Assembly: GCA_015680685.1 (NCBI GenBank)
Contig: MNCI01030241.1
Location: forward strand, 340,580 to 404,579
Source of the DNA: Gnetum montanum
Lineage: Eukaryota; Streptophyta; Gnetopsida; Gnetales; Gnetaceae
DNA: 64,000 nt
Direction of reading: 5' to 3'
Part shown: piece after piece, positions 22,384 to 33,088 of the stretch
How positions within the stretch are numbered: the first letter of the stretch is position 1
Layout of the letters: each line of letters starts with the position of its first letter
Notes under the pieces: generated by a model
Told to the model about the DNA's origin: nothing
The model's input: only the letters and a program-made list of their open reading frames with translations
The model's database searches: none
Position numbers and translations under genes: made by a program

Positions 22384-23434
22384 CTCTGCATCAAAGACAT
22401 TTGAGAATCCTTCAAACCAAACACCACCTCAGATCTGCACTTTAATGTTACCTCATTCTATTTCCAATTGGATCAAGGTTGGTAACCTTCCCATGAAAAT
22501 ATCTGACCTCAAAAGTCCTTTCATTTACTAGCAGATTGTTGGACGTGAGCCATGCAAGTCTCCTCTTGATTCTAGTTCCAATGTCAATCTCATCTTCCAT
22601 GACATGTAAAAACCTTGGAACCTACTGCCTCTTAAGAAGAGCAACATCCATTAGGAATTGGTAGGCTAGTTAATCACTATCCCTTTGGGATTAGTGGAGG
22701 ACATTGTAACCACAGTTTGTGGGTGGTCCTATCTTGTGAATTTTCTAGTGATCAAGGTTGAAAACTCTAAAGGTGACTTCACCTTCATTATGGGGAAAGC
22801 ATGGTTAAGCACAATCGATGCATGCATGGACATATGGGACCTCTCCTTGGAAATCTCCAAGGAGAATGAATTTGGAAGGATAGAGAAGAAGCATGTTCCA
22901 TGCATAACGTATAATGATAATGAGTGCAATTGTGTGCAAAAGATATGGTCTATCAAGAGTACATACATTAAAGCATGTAGTTGGTGTGCACAAGAAATAG
23001 ATATTCAAAGGTGCCTATATGCAGTAGCCATAAAATAGGAGGGCACCCAGTGGTTGATAGTTGATTTTAACAGTAACACATTATGCATCGAACTAACTAA
23101 GAGTATGACATGTGTGTATGTTGAAGGCATGGATAAACTTGAGCAAGTTCATCACCAACTCTTTGATGATGAAGATGATGATACCTATTGGGAAGAGTTG
23201 GAAATCCTTGATAACTTCAAGAAGGAGCCCCTAGAGTTAAAAACTCTACCAACTGGCATGGAATTTGCATTTTTAAGCAATGGTAAGCCGATTATGATTA
23301 ATGCAAATCTTGCTCCTGAACAAAAGGATAAGCTATTTCATATTATCAAAAAATGACCAATAGCCTTTGTTTGGTCATATCCTAAGCTAACTGGAATTAA
23401 TCCAAGGATATGCTAGCATCACATTTTACACTAG
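22384..23434 (+). pseudogene. pol: Protease and RT lead of element X
   Basis: Words in order: NWIKVGNLP, the active-site region SPLDSSSNVNLI with Asp kept, PLGLVEDIVTTVCGWSYL, FIMGKAWLSTIDA, then the linker ISKENEFGRIEKKHVPC, DKLEQVHHQL and the RT lead PLELKTLPTGMEFAFL, VWSYPKLTGINPRIC. Two stretches of 100-117 codons stay open. It stops where a minus-strand LTR begins at 23440. RT proper, RNase H and most of integrase are missing from X. Confidence 0.8.
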
Positions 23435-23439
23435 CCATG

Positions 23440-24060
23440 TGATGAGTGGAGAGGTACCCCTACACTCAACCATATGAATACAAGCATTACAAGTGCGATC
23501 CGGTTGAACTCCGTAGACTAAGTGCCTACACGCCTTATAGAACACTTAAGGTTAATCATTCGTTGTCTTCCCAGACTTACTTGTATTTGTCACGGTTGTA
23601 TGGTTAAGTAAGTCTGAGGTATATGATTTTTATAGTTTTTATGTTTTATCTCCTATGCTAATGAGGTGAAGGGTGAAGAGACTAATTGACTAACTTTAAC
23701 TAACTAACTAAGCCTTAATTAACCTAGCATCAGCATCCATTCCCACTTACCATTCACACCCTAAACCAATGCAACCTTGGCTACCAAACGCTATNNNNNN
23801 NNNNNNNNNNNNNNNNNNNNNNNNNNNNNNNNNNNNCAAAGTTTATCCAAGAAGTTCATCTTTATTTTCGTACACAAACTTGTGTTCAGGTACAATATTT
23901 GCTCAAATAAAGATCTTTTCACTTTGGAGTTCCTACTACGGGCACATGGAAATTATTCTATCTCTGGAGAGGTAAAACTACCAGAGTTTCACTACGGTCT
24001 AGGCCTAGAATTTGAAACAAGGGAGAGCCTCCTCTTATTTATAGACTTGGCGATGCACTT
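23440..24060 (-). mobile_element. Minus-strand LTR lacking U3, with 42-N gap
   Basis: It starts TGATGAGTGGAGAGGTACCCC and keeps U5, R (AATAAAGATCTTTTCACTTTG) and the TATTTATAG core promoter. About 20 bp after the TATA it runs directly into integrase codons of X. The U3 and the right target duplicate are missing, so one deletion took the LTR U3 together with the X RT-to-integrase region. The left flank is CCATG. Confidence 0.8.
23795..23836. other. Assembly gap (42 N)
   Basis: A run of N inside the LTR U5. Comparison with 21940-22110 and 15770-15940 suggests more than 42 bases are missing. Confidence 0.9.
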
Positions 24061-24195
24061 GAGAGCCCAAATAAAAAGTAGTTGGTCAACATCCAATAAG
24101 TGAAGCTTTTCCATGAACCCAAGTAAGCTAGTGTAATAAATACCTTAATGAATGGACAACCATGCTTAATTTTTTAGATCTTCTCCTTCTAACTC
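24061..24195 (+). pseudogene. pol: Integrase C-terminal tail of element X
   Basis: ESPNKK, LVNIQ, KLFHEPK and the NGQPCLIF tail match the last 45 codons of integrase in Y and D. They are followed by the conserved LSHGGD reading across the internal polypurine-like motif. Confidence 0.7.
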
Positions 24196-24210
24196 AGTCA
24201 TGGGGGAGAT
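24196..24210 (+). promoter_or_regulatory. Internal polypurine-tract-like motif of element X
   Basis: AGTCATGGGGGAGAT lies just after the integrase end, as in the other copies. Confidence 0.5.
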
Positions 24211-24629
24211 GCCCATCCATGCTAATCATCCATATGACTCCTCAATTTTTCTTTTTTTTTGTTTTCCACATTTTTGATTTTGTAAATTATTTATTTTACA
24301 CCTTTTTGATTTTAAAACTTCTTCCTATTTTACATCATTTTTCGTTTTACACCATCGTTAGTACATTTTCGTCTTTCTTAGATATTTTACACTTTCTTAT
24401 ATATTGTACTTTGTTTTGTTTGAGTGTGATTTTCAAATTTTTGCTAATAAAAGTGTGATTTTCAAAGATCCTCTCTAACTAAGCCCCTCTCTCACTTCCT
24501 CTCTCTTTTTTCTTCTCTTTATGGAATGGTGGTTGTTTTGTGGAAGCACTCTCATGTCTTGAGGGGGTGGATTAATCTTGGAGTAGCAATGTGAAGTTAC
24601 TGAAGGAGGTTGGTTTCGGTCTAGACTAA

Positions 24630-25454
24630 TGATGAGTGGCGAGATACCCCTACACTCAACCATAAGAATACAAGCATTTCACACATGATCCAGTATCTAG
24701 ACAGCTACTCTTAGATCACAGTTCGTTGTCTTCCCACTTAGACTAGTATTAGCTTTGTCATGTATGGTTTAGTCCAGAGTGAGGTCTATGATGTGTTCCT
24801 ACACTAATGCTACTCCTGGTTATGATGGGAATTAATATCAACTAAGTTAGGAAAGAGGATGAGAGAGAATCTAAACTAGCCTAAGTGCGATGAGCATTCA
24901 TTCCTTAATCATCCATACACATCTTGGACCTTGTGCATGACTACCACTAGGATTACCAAGCACATGGCCTAAGTACGCTATTGGGTTACCAAGTAGTCAC
25001 GCTTAAATGCTCGTGATTCAGTTGTACTCATTCTGCGTTACTAGGAGATAAGGGTAGAGAGATATTAACTAAGAAAGCAGTAAATAACAATAACAATTAA
25101 ATAAATAATTAATCTAAGTGGATGCTGCAATGATGAAGTAATCTCGATCTTTATTGCTGGTCATGTGCATGTCCAAGTACATCACACTCAAATAAGGATG
25201 TCGTACAATTACAATCATCACACTGCAGGCATGCACTGGGAGAAAAGGGTTGAGAGGAAAAATAGACGTACTAAAAACTATTGAAACTTAACTTCCAAAA
25301 AACTCTAAAAACTTCCTACTAAATCTTCCTACCTCTTATTTATAGATGAGCAGACAGGCTGTGATATCGCGTCTAGGTTGTGATATCACGTATGTGATAT
25401 CGTGTACATTATATCATGGCTGCGATATCGCAACCAACAATTCATGACTCATCA
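24630..25454 (-). mobile_element. Solo LTR, minus strand, target duplication ACTAA
   Basis: 825 bp, plus text TGATGAGTGGCGAGATACCCC to CATGACTCATCA, with ACTAA on both sides (24625-24629 and 25455-25459). U3 carries four GATATC and one TATATC in 70 bp (25370-25437). U5 (AGCTTTGTCATGTATGG, CACATCTTGGACC) is nearest the solo LTR at 58107, though that one has a different U3. Confidence 0.93.
25368..25437. repeat. GATATC cluster, unit GTGATATCRCG
   Basis: Five units at roughly 14-19 bp spacing lie directly between the core promoter and the LTR tip. Confidence 0.75.
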
Positions 25455-26541
25455 ACTAAGGATGGATCTTCTTCGGTCGTTTTAAACATGAACTCCACAA
25501 GGGACTTCTTATGATCTTAGTACAGAATTCCATTCCATCTTCTACATCATCCATCTCTGCTAACCATAGCTCATCTCACTACCAGTGTACATGTTCTTGA
25601 TTTTGTATCTTGGTTTGACATATTTGAATTCTTAGGTAGAATCTTCTAGGTTTCAGTCCTTAACTTCCATTGACCATTAATCACCTCTAAGGCCCACAGA
25701 CTTCTTAGGTTGAGGTTATGCAAGGGCAAACAAGGCATGTGCCACTATGGGGATTATCCACTTGCATATCTCTTAGTGGTGTTCGTTAAGCACCTTATCC
25801 TTAGGCATTCTTGCAAACAAACTCTTTCGTACACCCATCTTTTGCATCACACCATGTGCTCATTTACATATTTTTTTCATTAAATATGTTCTCTATCAAA
25901 TTTTCAATTTTTGAGCTTTCAATGATCCTCCTCAATGATTTCATCATATTCTTGGCTTTTTTAGGATTCCATAGACCCCAATTTCATTGAAAAATTCCTT
26001 ATATTTCTTGATATATTCAAGTTTCAAAATTTTGGCTGATCGGCTCCATATACGAGGCCCCATTGACATATGTTAAAAATAATATAAATAGGCATGACCC
26101 CACTTAGAAAATTTTACATTTTCTCATAAATGCCAAAGGATTTTTTCAATTTTTTAAAGCCTAGAACCTTCCAAAGCTCATAACTTCATCATTTATCCAA
26201 ATCACTCCATTCTTTGACCTTGCAGCTACTAGAGGTAAGCTCTTAGTTGTGAGGGCCACAAATGTGCCATTTTTGGATGAAAAATTTTGATGATTTTTTT
26301 CTAACTCCCACAAGGTTTACCCTAAAAATCAACTATCAAACACCAAATTACAAGAGTTAAACATTTCCAACAAGCTTTGGTGATACCTATAATAAATAAT
26401 TAATAAAATAATCATAAAATAATCAATCTACCATGGTCCAACCTTAGCCAAAGTGTAAACAACTAATTAATGAGAAAGGGTACTCAAAAATTTAAAGTTA
26501 CACATTACATCTACTAATTCATGGATGTGTTGTGATCATAG

Positions 26542-29402
26542 ATGGCACTAAAAGGGAAGCACACGCAAGAAGTAGGACTGTCCCAACTAAGGGAGAAATG
26601 ACCTAGAACAAGAAGGGGTCAAGAAAAGGCCCAAGAAAAACCATTGGCAACCCATGTCATAGGTCATCTTAGGGAGGGGGTAGAAGTGGAATCTATCAAA
26701 CAGAATCTAGAACTAGTAGTAGTAGTAGTAGCAACAGAACACTCCCATTAGGATGACATGCTAGCACAACCAACAAACCTCAAAGTGACCTTAGCAGAGG
26801 CTTTCTTGAATCAAATAAAATCAAGGGAGGTCCAGGAATTAGTGGTCTAGGAGTTAAATTTTGGCCCTTTCCTAGAGCATGCATCAAGAGAAGTACAAGA
26901 CTAGTTAAAGGCCTCTCCCATGTGGCCAATCATCACTTCCACCAGGGAGTGGTACATGGGAGAGACATTCATATTCTGGAATAATCAGTAGCTTGAAGCA
27001 ACAATGAAGATCAAGGACATCTCAGTGTCCTACTCAGTGTAGGCCATTGCTATAGTGCTTGGGTTGTCCAAAACAGGAACAAATCTTACTGAAATTTTAA
27101 TGTAGGCAGAACCAAGCATTATGAAAGAATGGGTGCAATGGAAACTGCAAGGAGTTTAGCATGCCCACATCGGTAGAGAGAATTTATTACAAGATTGTGG
27201 CTTTCCACCTCAATCCCATGGTGAGGCCAAGCAAAATCACCATCTTCTATGCCCAAGCATGCATTGCTTTTAGTGGGAGATTCCTTGTTAACCTTCTGCA
27301 GTTGATTTATTTGGAAATGGGAAAGCAGTTTAAAGAAAATGAACATGGAAGGAAGGCACTTCCCTTTCCATGCCTCATTAGAAAACTTTGTCAAAAGGGA
27401 GGGATAGTCCATTACACTAATGACACTGTCAATTCTGTCCTAGCCACCAACTGGGAAAAAATGATGAAGGAAAAGATACCTATGACTACAATTCAAGAAG
27501 AGGAGTAGCGACCACCACCTCCACTTGCCACTTAGAAAATAGTGCCAAACATCACTGCAACCACCCATTGGTTGTGAGAATACAAAGAATGGCTCTTAAG
27601 TGAACAAGAGAAAAAAGTAGGCATGAGTGGCAAGGACCCATCCATATACAAACGAACTATGAGTCACCTTAATGAGGTGGCCCAAAAAATTAGTTTGATG
27701 CATGAGGGTGGACCTATTTTCTTAGCCCAAAGAACTCAGTTTCCCATGAGGTCAAATTCAAGTGCCAGAGAGGTCATAATATCTCTCACAAAATAACAAC
27801 CACTCCTAGAAATCTTTGGGAATGTCGCAACTTTCTCAATGCACTTGGAGGAGGGTGAAGGGGCAACTATTTGGTGATGCAGCACCAAGGGCAGGAGACA
27901 ACAACAGAAGTGGTCACTGATCAAATAGCCAAAATGCTCAATGTACCTATGGCATCTACACTAGACGTCACTGCACTCAAAGATGTGTAGATGTTCGTAG
28001 GAACTATAAGTAGCAAAATAAATGCAGCACAGCATGAGGAACTACTAGATCGACTGGTAAGAACTAGGTAATCGCTTTTAGATGTCTTTGATCTTCTAGA
28101 CAACATCACTGCAACCTAGTCGGAGTTGCTACAGGTAAGGGGCAAGAATATCATATTAGAGGGGCAAATTGAAATAGCTAGGGAGTAGAATGAATGCCTG
28201 GCTATAGAAGTTGCCAAACTAAGAGCCTAGATTGTCAATCTTGTATTCCTCAACCTGAAACTTAGAAGAGATGAAGCTATGCAACAGCTTCAAACCAAAC
28301 TTAAAGGGGTTGAGGGTGCAATGGAGATGGTGGTGTTCTATCGATCCTTGGTAGAGGCCACACAACACATGATTTAGAAGGCCTTGGATTAGACTCGCCA
28401 AGAGAATGTACAATTGACCATAGAAAATCATCGCCTATAAAATGTTGATGCACACAAGCAACAATTAACAAATTTCATCCATCAACAGTAGGAGCAACTA
28501 GCTAGAGCAAACAAAAAATTAAGGAGATTGGTAGCAAAGAATAAGAATCTCTCCATGGAGGAAGTCTATAGCCTTTACTAGAAAATCAAAATTGAAGTAG
28601 CCACTTGGAAATCTGAAGCTCTCAAGTTTGAGAAAGTTAAATATCATTACAAGGAGCAGGTTGGTCTATAGAAAGAAGTGAATGAAAAACACATTTAGTT
28701 TGTGAAGGCAAAAGCAAATGAAGTCCTCCAACAACTCCAACAAGGTAGAGAAGTTTGAAAATCCATCATTGATGGGATAGATGCCTACAATAAAGTGGAA
28801 ATTTGCATGAAGGAGTTGTAGATTGGGGAGATGATAGAGTACATGGAGCTTGCCAATATTCGTTATGCAAATCTAGCCATGTTGACTATTGGATGGTTGT
28901 AGTCTAAGTTGGAGAAGCAGGTGGCTAGCTCATACTTACTGTACAAGGGTGAGTTCAAGCACTACAAGGACACCAAGGACAAGTTTGTGGTGGCTAACAC
29001 TAAATTCGAAGTTCTTAAGGCATGCGTCACAGATCAATGATCAATTGCCAAGAACCTTTCCAGGAGAATGAACGACTACCAGGAGTTGCAGAACACAATC
29101 AAGGCATTTGACATTGAACACAAACAATTTGCTGCCTGGTTTGTTAATGTAAAGGAGATGTTCCCAATAATGCCTTGTCCATGGGATGTCCTTATTCTAT
29201 CCCACATTGGTGATGTCGTGTAGACTATGAATGATCCCCGGAGTAAGGAGGAGAGATGAAGGCATTGCTTGATACCTTTCACCTTTCACTAAAGGTTGCA
29301 ACCATAGTAGGACAGCCGCAGCCACCTTAGCTACTACATGTGTTTGAAGTCAGTGAAGGTCCTTCAGAGCCTCGGGAGCCTCCACGACTTGGGATTGTTT
29401 AA
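26542..29402 (+). pseudogene. ORF3 of element X: plant-transposon-protein-like domain plus long coiled coil
   Basis: The ATG at 26542 (MALKGKHTQEVGLSQLREK) aligns with the one at 55988 in E. Residues about 130-330 resemble the N-terminal domain found in many plant proteins labelled putative plant transposon protein: EWYMGE, VLGLSKTG, then VAFHLNPMVRPSKITIF, FLVNLLQLIYLEM and LPFPCLIRKLCQKGGI. The rest, about 500 residues, is rich in Glu, Lys, Gln and Leu and looks coiled-coil (LDRLVRTR, LRRLVAKNKNLSMEEV, EFKHYKDTKDKFVVANTKFE), ending with VSEGPSEPREPPRLGIV and TAA. The length of about 950 codons is nearly equal in E. It lies between integrase and 3' LTR, the env-like slot of Athila, but I see no signal peptide or membrane segment. 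At least a dozen stops. Function unknown. Confidence 0.65.
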
Positions 29403-29628
29403 TCTTCTCCATTGACTTCACGTCATCAAAGAAAGTGCTATCCAATTTTTGTGTAGTCATGTCTTGGTGTTCAATTTTGTCTCATGAATACCACAATTTT
29501 TTGTAATTTTGTTGATCTGTACACTCAAGTAGTTAGTTTTTTCAAGTCAGTTTGTTTTGTTCAAAGTTAGTCAATAATCCCATACCTTCGCAATTTTGTA
29601 AGGGAACTCCAGGATAGGTTTTCATTCA

Positions 29629-29640
29629 TTCATGGGGGTA
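29629..29640 (+). promoter_or_regulatory. 3' polypurine tract of element X
   Basis: TTCATGGGGGTA directly precedes TGATGAGTG of the LTR. Confidence 0.75.
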
Positions 29641-30584
29641 TGATGAGTGTTAAAGTGTCGTGTTGACAAACCCTTGTTGACGTGGGCTTGTTGATGGGCC
29701 TCTGTTGATGGGGCCCTATTTACATGGTGTTGCCCCATCGATGAGGAGATGTCGACGTAGTGTTTGCTATGTTGATAGGGCCCCGTTGATGTAGCCCTAG
29801 AGAAAAAACTATAAATATGAGCTCCTAGCCATGTTTATGGGAATCAAATTCATAGTAGTAGTAGAGCTCTTGTAGTTTGTTTACTCAAAAGTTAGAATAT
29901 TTTTCCTGAGTGCCTGCAACAAGAGTCATTGAGTGTATGGATCTTTATTCGAGCATTGTTGTAGCTGAGTGCGACAATGTATACGATAATAAAGATGAGC
30001 TTCTTGATAAACCTTGTAGCATTATGGATAGTTTAGATGTTTCATTCATGTCTTTAATGCTTTCAATTATCGATTTAATTTTTTGTCGTAATTAAGCTAA
30101 TTAAGCAAGATAAGCTAGATAGATTAAATACATAACTACGATCGCTTCGAGCATAACAGGTATTCACTTGGTAATCTAAATAGCGTTATTGCTTAGTATG
30201 CCTAGTAGCATAGTGCTTGGTAACCCAACAGTGAATTCGTGGGTTCAAGATGTGTACAGAAAGTGGGATGGGATGCTTATGTTAGGACTAGTTAGAGATC
30301 AGTTAGTTAGTTAAATTAAATTAGTCATTAAACTACTTCATCTCTTTCTTTAAGCACCAATGAACATAAAACAATAAAAATCATATGCCTCGATTACACT
30401 TAACCATACCATGAGCATCACAAGTATAATTGGGAAGACAACGAACAACCTTAGAGCAAGGTTCATTGCCTAGAAGACTAGTGCACTAGAAACTATAGAG
30501 TCTGCGGAATTTGATCAGATTGCACATGAATGCTTTGTGATTTGTATGGTTGGGCATAGGGGTACCTCTTCACTGCTCATCAGT
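29641..30584 (+). mobile_element. 3' LTR of element X
   Basis: 944 bp from TGATGAGTGTTAAAG to CACTGCTCATCA, followed by the target duplicate GTAAC (30585-30589). U3 is built from TTGATGGGG-type units (29680-29800), with a TATAAATATG core promoter near 29811. R has GTTAGAATATTTTTCC and U5 has AATAAAGATGAG and CTTGGTAACCCAACAGTG. Only U3-R is shared with the partner LTR at 1245. Confidence 0.9.
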
Positions 30585-30904
30585 AACCTAACAACATTAA
30601 TACATGTTCAAGATGTGTACAACAAGTTGAGAACAGATGCTTTATGCCTAGGCTAGTTTAAATTTACTTCTTTACACTTAGATTAATATTTTTAATAGAT
30701 AATATTTTAATCATATGACTTAATCACACTTAACCATATGACTTAAGACCTGCGTAAGTATGACTAGGAAGACAATGATTAACTATCCAATGTTTAATTA
30801 TCTAAGGAATATAAATTGGTCTTAGCACATGGAATTCAACCAGATTATGCATGAATAATTGTAATCTATATGGTTAGACATAGGGTCTACTCTGCCACTT
30901 ATCA
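30585..30904 (+). mobile_element. Old LTR, right portion
   Basis: It continues the U5 interrupted at 1244: GTAACCTAACAACATTAATACATG, TTCAAGATGTGTAC, CACTTAACCATATGAC, GGAAGACAATGATTAAC, and the worn tip GCCACTTATCA. Together with 676-1244 it gives an LTR of about 890 bp. Confidence 0.75.
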
Positions 30905-31430
30905 TCATGTGTTTGTGTGTAGTTAAACAACACTTAGATTCTCATTCAAGGATCCTTTGCCAATGATGCCTTAATAGGTCAACTCATGATCCAGAGAAGA
31001 AAATTGACAATGTTTTAAATTGTTCTATTTTCCTTGACATTTTTTTGTGTAGTGATGCAAGCATGAAAATTTCATGTAAGTTTCAAAGTCTTAGCTTTTT
31101 GTTCAAGACTTTTCTCATTAAGGCTTTGATTTGGGTGATGGAAAAATTATGTGGATGGTGATTCATCCCTATATGAAATAGCATGACACATGGTTATTGG
31201 CTTGTTAATTCTCAAATAGTGAAGGATTTGTGTGCTTTACTAGGTACATTGTAATTGGAAAACTATAGGATAGGATTTGTGTGCTTTACTAGGTACATTG
31301 TAATTGGAAGAGCAATGATGTCATTGGATAAGTTTTCTATATTCACCAACTTCCTCTCATATTCAACATTTTGCATAGTTAATGATGTGATGACACTGCT
31401 TCTACCCATATGGTTATATGCTTTGGATTA
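30905..31430. other. Unassigned sequence with a 49-bp tandem duplication
   Basis: I recognise no retrotransposon or gene words here. Bases 31223-31260 and 31272-31309 are an identical 38-bp stretch (AGGATTTGTGTGCTTTACTA...) repeated with a 49-bp period. It is probably host sequence flanking the oldest LTR. Confidence 0.5.
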
Positions 31431-31605
31431 CCTACAAATATTGTATTATAGAGTGGTTCTTTTCTACTTAAGAAAGAAGATACCGAGGAAAAGAAAAAAC
31501 ATGTTGAAGCTAAGGATAGAAAAAAACAATTCAAAGCTAAACAAACAAAAAAGCAAGTTAATGAATATGATAAGAATAATCAAGTAGCAATAAGGAAACC
31601 ATAGG
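31431..31605 (+). pseudogene. Lys-rich reading frame, C-terminal part of an unknown protein
   Basis: The frame reads LLKKEDTEEKKKHVEAKDRK, then TKKQVNEYDKNNQVAIRKP and TAG. The same frame and the same stop are kept at 60790-60949, and a diverged form occurs at 47376-47480. A TAG lies upstream where the other copy reads Glu. The product is unknown. The very basic, charged tail suggests a nucleic-acid-binding or coiled segment, but no family is recognised. It may be the end of an unidentified mobile element ORF. Confidence 0.35.
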
Positions 31606-32473
31606 TGTTAAGTGTGACCTAAACTAGCAAAATATTGCTTAACAAGAAATGAGCCAACCACTTGAGCCACTTATCACTAGTACCAAAATATTTTAGACAA
31701 ATCAATGCTTTACAAAATCTACCATTGTCTTAGTTTAAAGGTAAAAAATTAAAAAAGAAAAGCCTTTAGTTAGATTAAAAGTAAGAGGTAACTTAATATT
31801 TCTTTGTTCCTAATTCTTTTAACCATGTTTTAAAAACTATTGCAATAATGCATGAAGGTGTGTGAAAGTATTATCTATTTTATCTTTTTTCTTTTCTTGG
31901 GAAAAGTTATAAATAAATCCCCAAAATCATCAATATTATTATTAATCTTAACATTAACAAATGAAGGAGGAATCCATTTTGTTCCTCTTGATTTTACTAC
32001 CTAAAAAATTGAAGTAGAGGTAGGATGATGAAGATCATAGAGGATTTACCATGTAGGGTACTAATTATTTGGATTCAATTACATTGTCATGAAAATAAAA
32101 AAAGTTCCAAAGAAATTTGGTCCCTTCATAGGCCCAACAAAAACTAAAATTCAAAACATCATCATTGAAGTTATTATTATCTTTCTTATTGATGAATGAG
32201 AAGGAATTTCTCGTTGGCCTCTTCTTTCTATGAGTAACAAAGAAGGATAAGTTAAGGGATTGAAAATGAGATAGCGTTTACCTTTGACGGTACTAAATAG
32301 CCATACTTAAGTTCCAAAATGATAGGGGCCATCATCTCAAATAATGGTAAAATGTTTATTTTTCTCATGGTAAGGCTTGCGTTTTCACCGATGTACTAAC
32401 GAACTGAATATTTACCCTTTAACCCCTTTTTCTTGTTGCAAAGCAACAGAAAATAAAGAAATTCTGAAGGGTC

Positions 32474-32932
32474 ATGGCAGCTTCACCATTATCAAGGAAA
32501 TTGAAATACAAAACATCCTCATCCGGTTTTCATAGAGAATCAAGGATCAATTGGCTTCCTTGTTCTTTACCAGAACTGAAAAAGGGCCAGAAATATATGT
32601 TAATGAATGATAAAACAGTAGAGGGTCTGCCTCCTCGGCAGTGGAACGATGAAAAAATCAAAGAAAATAAAACTGAAAAGAATCAAGAGATCCGGAAGGT
32701 TCGTTCGTCAAAGGAAATAAAAGTCCGAGATTCCACTTCATCGTCAGGCTACAGACCTTTTTCTTTTACAGCTTACCAATCAGGAAGCAACTTCCTGGAA
32801 TTTTCAGACTTTATTTGCTTGGTACCTTCGCCGTTAAAAGCAGAGTACCTTTTTCCCATCAGCCGTTTTTGCCGTCATCCGGACGCGTTGCTTTGTCATG
32901 CCATTCATTCGATTAGGAAAACTCCAACTTAG
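32474..32932 (+). pseudogene. ORF upstream of TIR pseudogene, two copies in window
   Basis: The ATG opens MAASPLSRKLKYKTSSSGF and the frame stays open for 152 codons. The copy at 61851 starts the same way but ends after 83 codons because of a 20-bp insertion. Over the shared 77 codons I count about 15 amino-acid-changing and 3 silent differences, which is what neutral drift gives. It could be the 5' untranslated or promoter region of the TIR gene, or a dead first exon. No family is recognised. Confidence 0.35.
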
Positions 32933-33088
32933 CTTATCAAAGGAAGGAGGCTCTGAAGACATATTTGATCGTATATTTGTGTGCTGCTTGGTTTTAGCTG
33001 CGAATTGGCATAGCTGCATAGGGTTTTTGCTGAATTCTCTGCAGGTCATACCCTTTTCTCTGTATCTGCCCTTGTTGAAACAGGGCAA

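Larger units (their letters stand above)
24211..26541 (+). other. Untranslated region between integrase and ORF3 of X
   Basis: T-rich TTTTACA words (24240-24420), then CTAAGCCCCTCTCTCACTTCC, GAACTCCACAAGGGACTTC and GGCATGTGCCACTATGGGGATTATCCACTTGCATA parallel Y, D and E. Near 26225-26260 a block like CTAGAGGTAAGCTCTTAGTTGTGAGGGCC repeats the late polypurine-like motif of D and E. A solo LTR (24630-25454) lies inside. I see no other gene. Confidence 0.6.
1245..30584 (+). mobile_element. Composite nested retrotransposon (element X plus insertions)
   Basis: GTAAC stands directly before the LTR at 1245 and directly after the LTR ending at 30584. The flanks, read across, rebuild a continuous U5 (TACTTG-GTAAC-CTAACAACATT), a word order also seen at 13850-13875. 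U3 and R at 1245-1545 match those at 29641-29950. The outer element X is thus a plus-strand Ty3/gypsy copy swollen to 29 kb by Y, Z, V and several LTRs. X itself keeps gag, protease, the start of RT, the integrase tail and ORF3. Confidence 0.8.
31431..33036 (+). repeat. Segmental duplication copy R1 (with 60776-62520)
   Basis: From CCTACAAATATTGTATTA to GGGTTTTTGCTGAA this segment matches 60776-62520 along its whole length, with small indels. It holds a Lys-rich reading frame, a non-coding middle, an ORF at 32474 and the upstream region of a TIR gene. A third, more diverged copy of its first part lies in 47150-49590. The bases CCTAC at 31431, where the LTR ends in the other copy, show the empty site. 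Confidence 0.85.

Noticed and set aside
26542-29402. ORF3 as a true envelope gene
   Set aside because: No signal peptide, membrane segment or Cys-rich ectodomain is visible; coiled coil and a transposon-protein-like domain explain it better.
31255-31587. 110-codon frame
   Set aside because: The conserved frame between duplicate copies is a different one (Lys-rich frame at 31458-31605), so this is a shadow.
32474-32932. MAASPL ORF as a functional conserved gene
   Set aside because: Differences between the two copies are mostly amino-acid changing (about 15 to 3), and the second copy is cut short. Kept only as a low-confidence pseudogene.
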